From the NCBI GenBank assembly GCA_008477525.1, contig SPDT01000006.1, forward strand, positions 833,501 to 897,500: a stretch of DNA of 64,000 nt, in the 5' to 3' direction. The notes under the pieces are model-generated. The model did not search any database. It worked only from the letters and a program-made list of their open reading frames with translations, and was not told the DNA's origin. Position numbers and translations under genes: made by a program. Of the stretch, positions 55,148-64,000 are shown in pieces. Each line of letters begins with the position of its first letter. Within the stretch, counting starts at the first letter, position 1. The stretch comes from Hypomyces perniciosus (Eukaryota > Ascomycota > Sordariomycetes > Hypocreales > Hypocreaceae).

Positions 55148-56905
55148 TCATTCCTCCCAAAGATTGTAAATGAGAGAGGTAGGTAACACAGACCTTGGCC
55201 ATCTCATTCTCAGCTTCCGGAAACCACTGTTCTGGGTTCTCTCAAAGTATTCTTGTATAGTATAATGAAATAGCCGCACAATACGGTTTTCTTTGTCAAT
55301 AAAAACCAGTCCAGCGCATACCGAGACTATATCCTCGATACTAGGGAGATGATCTTCGCCGAGTTTTGGCTCGCCAACTTCCACAGCAAGAGCATGCTGA
55401 AGCTCCTTCGTCAAAAGTGGCCTCTTCGTGCAGACAATCCATGGGAGGACTCGCATAGCAAGATCCTTCAACCCTGGTAGTTGTCCGTTGATTCTTTCCA
55501 TGACTTGTTCGTATGCATAGGATAGTACATCGACTTTGGTGTTTTCGCTTGAGCCTTTAGGAAGCTTCTTTAAATTACGCAAGGCGCTTCTGATCTCCTT
55601 TGGTGTCATCTTGTCCTGAAGCGAATCCAAGTAGATCTGAGCCAACAGAAACCTAGGATTCATTAGTCTTGCGCTGGATCATAGTCTAGGTGTGACCTTA
55701 CATTCCGTTAACAGCTTCCCGAATTTTTGTGTTTATCTCTTCTTGTAACGGTGCATTTTCGTGGACAAATGGCCGCAGTCGCCTCATATTTACATCCAGA
55801 TACCGGTTTATATCATCGTCCGTTGCGCATATCTCTAGTGTCATGCCGCTTCTATTTTTAAAATAGTCGACAATTTCCGGAACGAATCGTGAAGTTGCAA
55901 AAATATTTATGCTATACACGCTTTGCAGCTCGAATAGCTTTGACAAAAACCCCCGAAAGGCTGTCATATGAGGCATAGCATTCATCTAGCGCATCGATGA
56001 TAATTTAGACTGTAGCATATGACGCTATAGCTGGGTAGAGAAGCTTCGATATATCTTGTGATGATGGCCGTGTCCGTTTCGATTCATGCCGGCCGTGAAG
56101 TTCTTTCAGACCTGGCGATAGGGAGTCTTGAGTTTGGGCCAACTGCTTCAGCAGACTTGCCGGCAAAGCATCAGTCGACTGCCCGCATACCCTTGCCTAT
56201 CTTTATTTTTATGTGAATCGGAGTAGTCACAAATCCCTCGAATGACCGCACAGGGAAAATGGTTCATGAGTCCTGCTGCTTCCATTTCAAAGCAAAGTAT
56301 GTGGTGTCGTGCTGCGAGTCGGTCCCGAATGATGGCATCTTTCATAACCTGATTCGCTGAAGCGATCAAGCCATAGTGGATTGCAGGGTCATCTTCCTCA
56401 TCTGGCCGTTGAGGTCGAGTAACAAGTTTTGATGGATCGCCTCAGCAGACTGCCGCACAGACTGCTTCGTTGTGATGTGTGATTCCTGACTTATACAGTC
56501 GGTCACTACTCGGGTCTGGTCGTCCATACCACCTCCGCAGTCTCGGCGACTTCTCAAGAACCGCGGCGATAGCTTCCTCCAGTTGGTGACCTTCTTCCAC
56601 ATATTGTGTGGTAAGGTGGGATACAGCTGCTCGAAAGATTTGAGGAGGCTGGTTAAGGAATACCCTGGTCTTGAATTGCTTTTCCAAAATTGTACTGGTT
56701 TACTCCTCCTTTTCCATCGCGGGGACTGCTGACGACGACATCACCCAGACGGATGTCATGCATACTTTTCGCTTGGAGCACCACCACCAATGCCGACCAT
56801 CAGGCCGAATCGAATGTTAGGAAAGCTATTCAGCATATTTGTTGCAACGTTTGACGCAGATGCTATGCTGTATTCACCAGCGGGCCGCCAGTGGATGCCA
56901 CGTTC
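55148..56905 (-). pseudogene. decayed NLR gene (PNP-NACHT)
   Basis: Fragments lie in the correct order but in different frames. First are parts of a nucleoside-phosphorylase-like domain: [12 protein letters not shown] near 56805, [12 protein letters not shown] near 56740, [13 protein letters not shown] near 56640, then [19 protein letters not shown] and [13 protein letters not shown]. Next are NACHT fragments: LLKQLAQ, then the Walker B IIIDALDEC near 55995 and FLSKLFELQ. Last is a post-NACHT helical region (LLAQIYLDSL, YEQVMERIN, LPWIVCTKRPL). Frameshifts separate several pieces, a TGA interrupts at 56442, and the DNA that should hold Walker A is missing. No C-terminal repeats remain. Intact relatives act in fungal self/non-self recognition; this copy cannot make a full protein. 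Confidence 0.8.
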
Positions 56906-57526
56906 AACCGTAACACATATCAGTTGAATACGATCCTCTTTGTGCTTCTGGAGGACGATCCGGTGTTTGGTACGTACTCCTGGTCATGGAGATTATTGTG
57001 AGTTGACCACATGCAATATCCAATAACGGCAGGACCTCCTAGCAGCCCACGTGCGGATGCATGAGGGCAGGTCAAGTGAGAGGCCAAGCTTGGCAAACAA
57101 TCTCATTCTCGGGAAAACACGGAATAAATAAATATTTGAACAGTTCATGATTCAAGAGCCTTTTTAATCCTTATCATAGAAGAATGGCTGTTTGATGCTC
57201 TCTACATGATATATACATTGTACTGGTAAAGAACTGGTGGGGCGACCCTGAAACGATGTCGGAGAAAACGCACCAACGCTTCACTAACCACATTCATCAA
57301 AGCCTCTCCACGCCTCCACCGACATCTATCCATAATACAACGGATAATGTCATCCTAGAGCCTTCAGCTCAAATCACGACATCGCGCTCCATCATCTGGG
57401 GCAGAGTCACCACCTATAGAACCACTGCCGACTTCTTCTCCAGGCCGATCGTTCGTCGCCTCCTCAGCCCGGAGTTCGCTCGCCACAGGGCAGCCTCGCT
57501 CATCCGCAACCACCACCATCGCCCCG
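56906..57526. other. intergenic DNA and PP2C leader
   Basis: No gene supported. Further 5' relics of the NLR may lie up to about 57000. The 121-codon ORF 57256..57621 overlaps the start of the phosphatase in another frame and is taken as leader. Confidence 0.4.
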
Positions 57527-59381
57527 ATGCATCGAGCAGCCGTCAGAGCGTTCCGGACGACATACCTGACCACCGTCCGCAGCCTCTCGCGCACCCCCCG
57601 ACGAAGCTTCTTCTTTGCTAGCCACTCTGCTCGCCAGCTGCTCGCCGCCAATGAACCCCTGAGATCCTCCATGTACTTCCGCCGCCTCCCTGTCGCCCTG
57701 GTGTCCAGTCTTGTTGTCGGATACGGCGCCTGGTACTCCTACAACGGCACCGGCGCTGCGCCCGGCAGTCAGGCTGTTACGCGGGGCTTCGCATCGACTC
57801 AGGGAGCGCCCGATGCTACACCGACACGTACCGTGTTGGTTGTTGGGGCCGACGAGTTGAGGCAAGGCACGATTGTTGGTGAGGGGCCGATATACAAGTC
57901 TTCCACCGAAGACGGCCGCAGGATTGTCGAGATGTTGACGCCGGAGCAAGCGACGCAGAGGCTGCGCCGGTTGGAGCAATCATTTTCGGTGAACCGCGGT
58001 CAGGGTGTTACGCGATACGACCTCGTCCAACTACCGAGCAATGATCCTATTGAGGATGACCATGCAGAGAAGATTGTAGAGGTGCCTAATCGGTCGGCTG
58101 GAGCTGAGGGGAATAGCGACTGGATGTTCTGGGGAGTGTTTGACGGTCACTCGTAAGCATATCTGCGCCAACTGCAATCCTCACACTTACTAACATCGTA
58201 CCAAAGAGGTTGGACTACGTCTGCAACATTGAGAGAAAGTCTGATCAGCTACGTTGCACGGGAACTGAATGATACCTACAAAGCAGCCCCGAGCAATGTC
58301 CCCACACCCGAAGCCATTGAATTGGCTATCAAGACGGGTTTCACACAGCTAGACAATGAGATTGTCCACAAAAGCGTTGAGAAGGTTTTCAAGGCAAGCT
58401 CGAAGACAGTAGCCGCCGAGCTGCTGCAACCTGCCCTGTCTGGCTCTTGTGCCTTGCTGTCCTTCTATGATAGCAAAAGCAAAATGCTTCGAGTGGCTTG
58501 TACAGGCGATTCTCGGGCCGTCTTGGGACGAATGTCGGAGTCAGGAAAGTGGACAGCCACTGCCCTTTCAGAAGACCAGACGGGCAGCAACCCCAATGAG
58601 GCCAATCGCATGCGCAAGGAGCACCCTGGCGAGGAGAATGTTGTCCGAAATGGGCGCGTCCTTGGTGGCTTGGAGCCCACTCGTGCTTTTGGTGATGCAG
58701 TCTACAAGTGGAGTCGCGACACGGCATGGAAGCTAAGGGAGAGCTTCTTCGGTCGGAGTCCATCTCCTTTACTCAAGACACCCCCCTATGTCACGGCTGA
58801 GCCGGTCGTTACAGCAACAAAGATCGAGCCGGAGAAGGGCGACTTTGTCGTTCTTGCTACGGACGGGCTGTGGGAGATGTTGACGAACGAGGAGGTCGTC
58901 GGTCTTGTTGGTCAGTGGATAGAAACGCAGGCGACGGGATCAGGCTCGCAGTTTGACAAGGCATGGTCCAGGATCTTTGGGTCACAGAACAAGCCACTCC
59001 CGGTGGAACAGAGCAAGGACAAGGCCCAGGATGGCCAGAAGACGCCCATTCGCCTCCAGCAGTGGGGAATCAACCCTGACGCTAAGGATCGATTCGTCGT
59101 CAAGGACAAGAACGTTGCGACGCATCTTGTGCGAAATGCCCTTGGCGGAGCAAATGAGGAGCAGGTCTGTGCTCTGCTCACACTCCCATCGCCGTTCTCG
59201 AGACGGTACCGGTAAGCCCACCCCTTTTAGTTGTAATCTTTGACGCCACCTGTGCTAACGTTGTCCTTGTAGTGATGACTTGACGGTCCAGGTCATCTTC
59301 TTCGGCCACGGCGAGAAGACGGGTGAAGTCATCGTCAACACGGAGGCGACAGCAGATCAAGAGCCCAAGGCTAAGCTTTAG
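57527..59381 (+). CDS. mitochondrial PP2C phosphatase (pyruvate dehydrogenase phosphatase type)
   Basis: Exons 57527..58152, 58207..59211 and 59273..59381 give 579 residues. The N terminus is Arg/Ser/Thr-rich (RAFRTTYLTTVRSLSRTPRR), then LPVALVSSLVVGYGAWY, a possible inner-membrane segment. PP2C motifs in order are VFDGHSG (metal-binding Asp), GSCALLSFYD, CTGDSRAVLG, SEDQTGSNPNE, GGLEPTRAFGD, ATDGLWEMLTNEE and the last-exon DDLTVQVIFFG (metal-binding Asp). The long insert and mitochondrial start match PDH phosphatases (yeast Ptc5), which reactivate pyruvate dehydrogenase by removing phosphate from E1-alpha. Substrate is by family. Intron 1 splits the Ser codon of DGHSG. Confidence 0.93.
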
Positions 59382-60217
59382 AAATACCACCGGCATGAGG
59401 CTCCCCTGTGGGCTCTGCGACTACTTCTACGACTAGCGGCAGGGAGTTTGGCGGCGTTGCTGGCAGCATGGGCAATCGTAATTCTACAACTTGGTTTTGG
59501 CAAACTACTACAACTACAATGGCGATAGAAGACAACAATGACATGGTGAAGTGCACTGGGGAGCGGTTTGGGTTACATGCATTTTGTTCTGTTTCAGTCG
59601 CGGCGGTTGCCGCAGCATTGCTAATGTAAAATGGCGAGAGGGACAAAGAAGAGAAAAAGGAGCAAGATGGATGAATGAATCAGCGAGTTCAAACTTGAGC
59701 AGCTATGATCTCAGTCTCAACGCGCGTGGAGTGGTGCTTCACATGTATTTGTATGAAAGAATATGATGACAGAAAATACTATATATTCCCCGACAGATGC
59801 AGAAGGGTGATGAGTCCCAAGTGATTTTATAACTAAATGTACGAAGTACGAACTTATTATCTCAAGGAATGCTGGGAGTTGTTTTGGGTAACTACCTATG
59901 TACAATATTTGATCTATTACAAAGTGCACAAGCAAGCAGGTCGAAACATGACTCAAACCACAAAGGGCAAAATCACATCAAATGTCGGGTACTATAATGT
60001 ACAAACCCCAAGAAAAAGAGGATGAAGGTTCCCGAAAAAAAAGTTCTTCTCAAGGAATTGGAATCCCAGCAAAAATAGCTGACCTATTTATCCCTACGCC
60101 AGTCGGGCCAAAAGCATGTAGTCACCCGTGTGTGGGGGAATATTCCCTCCGCTGGCAGTGCTATGTCGATCCTGATTGATAAGCTTCATTGCAAAGCCGT
60201 CCAAACATCGCTTCTAC
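59382..60217. other. intergenic DNA
   Basis: No gene seen. 3' UTR of the phosphatase, then A+T-rich spacer before the tRNA. Confidence 0.45.
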
Positions 60218-60326
60218 GGTCTGGTGGTCTAGTGGTATGATTCTCGCTTTGGGAATTCATCAGAATAACATCTTGATGACTTCAAATATCTGCGAGAGGT
60301 CCCGGGTTCAATCCCCGGCCAGACCC
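60218..60326 (+). tRNA. tRNA-Pro(TGG) with 37-base intron
   Basis: The acceptor stem GGTCTGG (60218..60224) pairs with CCAGACC (60319..60325). The D arm is TGGTCTAGTGGTATGA, the anticodon stem CTCGC pairs with GCGAG, and the T arm has GGGTTCAATCC. The loop TTTGGGT gives anticodon TGG (60250..60252), reading proline codons. A 37-base intron, 60254..60290, follows position 37, the canonical tRNA intron site. No CCA is encoded, as usual in nuclear genes. A/B-box-like promoter elements lie within the gene. Confidence 0.95.
60254..60290 (+). other. intron of tRNA-Pro
   Basis: A 37-base insert between nucleotides 37 and 38 of the tRNA. Removing it leaves a 7-base anticodon loop and a perfect stem. 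Confidence 0.9.
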
Positions 60327-62423
60327 GTTCTCGTGGTGTCTCGGATTGAGTCAACATGGTTCTTCTTTTTTTGCCATGGAACGAATAGATGATGCGAATG
60401 AGAGGAAAGGGCGGCAGGCAATGTAGTATTTGCAACTGCAAATGAGTACAAAAGGGCATCGATGTTCGGATTATATTTATTTGGTAGTGATTATATATTC
60501 ATTTTGGGCCTATGTCATGGCAGACCACAGGGTTAGATACAAGGCACTCCAGCCACATTAGCCCAGAACATGACCTCCATTATCCTGAGGTAGCACGTTG
60601 GCAACGCTTTCGGTAGTCACTGTCTGACTGAGAACGTGAGCTGACAAGAGCTAGTAGTCTGTTCAATCCCTTACGCATACCATGGTGACGTAGGTCCATT
60701 GATAGCAGGCAATGCGGTATCTTAGCAAAGCTGGCTGGACATGGTAGGTCTCTCATCCATTGAGATCATGCTATTGAGACTCGGTGTGATTATGAGAGAT
60801 GCGCGGTAGGACGACGACCGTGAAAGGAGTGCCGGATGCTTGGCAAGGGATATTACTCGAGCCGGATCCGAAGTGAGATGCTAATATTTTGGTTGGCGTG
60901 GTGACGGTATAAAAGAGAAGGCTGGCTGATCTTCCTCCGTTGGAGACTCATGCTCGCAGATTTGGCGAGGCAGCAGTTGCTACCAAGGTATGATGCTGTG
61001 AGGCGGCCATGTTGGATTCCGCTCGTCAGGGAGGCGGGTATCTAGCCTTGATAGGAGATGGAGGAAAAGGATCTGGCCAGGCTCGGCATTGGTAAAGGTA
61101 AGGTGGACGTAGAAGAGAAGAATGACAAAGACAACGATGTGCAAGAAGACGGAACCAAGATTGGCTAAAGGCATGTTGTGGTCTACAGCAAGATAGATAG
61201 ATGTAGGATCGCGAGGAGTGGCGAATCTGAAGTCGGGAAAGAAAGTGCCGACATCAGCTAGCGAACAAGAGACTGACAAGGTTCGGCGGTACGCGATAGG
61301 TGCTTTGGCGTCTTCGATTGATAATAATCTTGAGGGAGCAAACGCGCTCAAGCCGTCCGATAGAAAGGCAGGCAAGCAGGGTAGTGAGGAAGAGGTACTC
61401 CGTACGACGTCCGGAGTGCTCCCTATTAGGCTATCCGTCAGGCTTGGCGTGGTGATTACCGCTGCCCGTTTAGTTTCTCGACCTCTTCCATTTACTTTCA
61501 TGACCTAAAAGAAAATCTTACTGCCGAACGACACGCTCACGCCGTTTTTCAAGTGCTCAAGTAATTGTGATTGATGTATTATTAGGCACTCCATAGGTGT
61601 GGAGGAATCGAAAATGGTATGCACCCAGACTCTGGGGATGCGTTTACAGTACGGAGTACGAAGTAGTGATGGCCGTTTTAATTACGGTAAACAGCATCTT
61701 AGCGCAGGGCCCATAGACCTCCAAAAGTCGTAGAAATTGTTGACTGGTGTGATTTTGTGTATGCGGAGAGATAAATGGATCTGGATTGCGGTTTATTTTG
61801 TTGTAATGAGAACATATTCGATTTGAGATGTTAAGCATCTCATTCATAGTTCTGGTCGCGACTCGCCGGCATGGCACCAACCAAGACCACCTACTCGATA
61901 TAACGGCCAATTTTTACTGACCTCTTACAGGTAGCTTAATTATACATATAAGAGTAAATGTAGTCCTCCTACTTGCAAGGGGACAATGGCCGGGGAGGTC
62001 GCCAGCCTCTCAAAATATGTCGCGGAACCCAAACAATTACGGTATAAGGGTGACTAATTATGATGGCAACCAGCTAAGAATGACAGCTCTCAAAATCACC
62101 TTTGGATTTAGTGCATTCACGTGACCTCCAAATTGACACATGTTAGTTACCCGCTCGCCCTATGACGACGTTGGACGGGCCAAAAGCGTGTGCATTTCAG
62201 CAAGCAAATGTTATGACCTCGATCAATCGTTGGTTGACTTTATAACTCGATCCCTATCATCTTTATCACCACAAATCGCCAGTCCTTCTTTTAGTATTCA
62301 GCGCTCGCTCTCCATTGACCCGGCGCATCCGGTTCCCGTGGTCCATCGCAGTTCCACCTCATCGTTTCTTCCCTCCAGCATGAGTCGGTAGCAAGAAGAA
62401 CAGCTTGTCCATTCTACGTCACC
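60327..62423. other. 2.1 kb intergenic region
   Basis: No gene firmly supported. A minus-strand ORF at 60980..61501 (173 codons) contains one hydrophobic stretch (LGSVFLHIVVFVILLFY) but resembles nothing I know and overlaps a plus-strand ORF. TACTCCGTA lies at 61396 and TACGGAGTA at 61650. Confidence 0.35.
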
Positions 62424-63290
62424 ATGACCTTCACGAATGCGCCTGTTACCCGGCTGGCAGTCCTGGGCCTTGTCTCCACCTCAATTGCCGCCAGTCTGCT
62501 TGACATCAAGCATTACTTCTATATCCTCATCGATACTCACATCTGGCGTTACGGACAGTTCTGGAGACTGCTTTCTTACCAGCTATGTTACACCAACTCG
62601 ACAGAGGTGCTGTTTGCAGCCATATCTTTATATAATCTTAGGGCCGTCGAGCGCATGTGGGGATCAAGGAAATATGCCGTACGGTCCCTTTTCGTTTCAT
62701 TCTTACCATGTTGCTAACAAGCTCAGTCATTTCTCATTCTCTCGTCGCTTTTCACAGCTGTGCTCCCACCACTCCTCTTAGCTATTTTGCGGCCACTTGC
62801 TCCGGGACTGTTCAATTACATGCCAGCCGGTCCCACCCCTGTCATCTTTGCCATTCTTGCCCAGTTCCACGCCATAGTTCCTCAAATGTACAAGTATCGG
62901 ATAGCCACGTCTCAGGCGCCGCCAACAAACGAGCCCTTTTCTGGCGTGATACTGTCGGACAAGTCGTACCAGTACGGCATTGCTTTTCATCTAGCCTTGC
63001 TGCAATGGCCAGGCTCAGTCCTTGGCGCGGTGATTGGCTGGGTGATTGGATACTCGTGGAGGGGAGGCTTGCTACCGGCGCCTATCATGACATGGAGGCT
63101 ACCTGGTTGGATGGTGGGCTTGAGCGCCCAGAGGCGAAGCGCAGAGTTTGAGGGCCTCAGGAGAAGACTAGAGGGGGAGAATCCTGCAACTGGAACATCG
63201 ACGGGAGTACAAGGCCAGGCCGATGGTCAGGTCGATAGAAGGCGTACCATGGGCCAGCAGATTATGGATCAGTTTCGAGAGGCGTTGTAG
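62424..63290 (+). CDS. dsc2: DSC E3 ligase subunit 2 (rhomboid-like, UBAC2 family)
   Basis: Exons 62424..62678 and 62727..63290 (48-base intron) give 272 residues. The opening MTFTNAPVTRLAVLGLV, the HYFYILIDTHIWRYGQFWRLLSYQ segment and NLRAVERMWGSRKYA are typical of Dsc2/DscB. Several membrane segments follow (LILSSLFTAVLPPLLLAIL, VIFAILAQFHAIV, the LLQWPGSVLGAVIGWVIGY stretch). The rhomboid catalytic Ser/His pair is not evident, as expected for the inactive derlin-like members. The end (TMGQQIMDQFREAL) is short, with no clear UBA domain. Dsc2 belongs to the Golgi/ER DSC ubiquitin ligase that in fungi activates SREBP and degrades membrane proteins. Confidence 0.85.
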
Positions 63291-64000
63291 GCAGCTATGC
63301 TTCGTAACAGCAATCAACAAGTTGTAACATTCCACAGTAGCGGTTAAGAACCTAGGCTTGTGTTCCGCATTTGACCGAGGTCGCACAGATTTCATCGCCA
63401 AGAATGTAAATAAAAAACAACGTGGATACTGAGTTGCTTCTTTGCTATTACTATTAGTCGTGCAAGTACGAAGTACTCGTAGTAAGAGTAGTAGTAGTAT
63501 CGGCTATAAATAAGCACTATTAGTACTATTACACATTACCCGCGGCGATAGTAATACGGAGTCGTAGCGCTTCGTGCTGGGAAATTAAGCATGCGGCTGC
63601 CCCCGGACAACGTATCGACATCCTCGTTCGAGACCTCCACTAAAATGCACGTCCACCCAGAAAGAGCAGTGGAAAAGTACATAGGATTTCCTACTCGTAT
63701 GCAGTGAAACAAGAGAAACAATTTCCCGTGACGTGCAGATGCATGATTCCTGGACTTGCATGCGGGACATGCGTTGGGGAAATGGGACAGAATTTCCTTC
63801 ACAAAAATCAGTCAATAGCTTCGCAGCTGAGCTTCGGCCGTTTACTCGGATCGGCCTAGCGGCGGGACGGATGCTGCAGGCGTTCAGGGGTTGACATTCT
63901 GAAAAGGTCTAAGACCAGCCGCTAGCTTCCGCGGACTTTCAGTGGCATTTTTTCCCGCTGAGCAGTGAGCTTGCGAGCCTGTCAGCCCCCCAGCCGCCTG
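63291..64000. other. gene-free right edge
   Basis: No gene seen. It contains GTAGTAGTA and TACGAAGTACTCGTAG low-complexity words (63470-63520) and a degenerate ATACGGAGTCG near 63553. The last 150 bases are G+C-rich. Confidence 0.4.

Noticed and set aside
57256..57621. 121-codon ORF before the PP2C gene
   Set aside because: Overlaps the phosphatase start in another frame and reads like leader sequence.
60980..61501. 173-codon minus-strand ORF with one hydrophobic stretch
   Set aside because: Overlaps a plus-strand ORF, resembles no family, and has biased, repetitive composition; kept only as a remark in the spacer entry.
1..64000. CRISPR arrays, bacterial operons, ribosome-binding sites
   Set aside because: Gene structure with introns shows a eukaryotic nuclear sequence; none of these were seen.

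Overview
This window is nuclear DNA of a filamentous ascomycete, most likely a Sordariomycete and perhaps of the order Hypocreales (the order is inference). The evidence is short GT-AG introns of about 45-200 bases in most genes, standard nuclear codon use, fungal-specific proteins (Byr4 cytokinesis regulator, Dsc2, a PNP-NACHT NLR relic) and ordinary eukaryotic housekeeping genes. There are no operons. Exon joins were worked out by eye from splice signals, frame continuity and family resemblance. No alignment or transcript data was available.

Left edge (1.6-4.8 kb): a divergent pair, a LIN1/CD2BP2-type GYF protein (minus) and UFD1 (plus).

5.4-23.7 kb is the unusual part. Ten small genes each encode one short Myb/SANT-like helical module followed by a basic, lysine/serine/proline-rich or acidic tail. 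Five on the minus strand (5.4-10.8 kb) read away from five on the plus strand (13.7-23.7 kb), around a 2.9 kb stretch without a recognisable gene. A coiled-coil protein (20.3 kb) sits inside the plus-strand half. Two minus-strand members look truncated, one plus-strand member has a frameshifted start in a C7 run, and one carries an AT-hook and a VPGI repeat. This expanded, apparently still evolving array is the best candidate here for an undescribed system. Its function cannot be read from sequence.

24.6-33.0 kb: mitochondrial HSP60, cofilin (six exons, two of them tiny), GET5 (tail-anchored protein insertion) and the Byr4/Bfa1-type two-component GAP scaffold.

35.0-44.5 kb: an XRCC4/Lif1-like end-joining protein, an aldo-keto reductase, mitochondrial SelO-type AMPylase, the 75/78 kDa complex I subunit (with 24- and 15-base exons), and an unknown gene with a KEA repeat followed by an in-frame stop and a further open repeat region.

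45.2-54.9 kb: a membrane acyl-CoA-binding protein (ATG37/ACBD5 type), an Rnt1-like RNase III, mitoribosomal protein S33, a Pumilio protein whose recognition residues predict UGUAAAUA, and a PEX39-like protein with a PIPGI segment and a KPWE motif.

55.1-64.0 kb: a decayed PNP-NACHT NLR gene, a mitochondrial PP2C-type pyruvate dehydrogenase phosphatase, an intron-containing tRNA-Pro(TGG), and the rhomboid-like DSC ligase subunit Dsc2. Intergenic DNA carries scattered copies of TACGGAGTA/TACTCCGTA.
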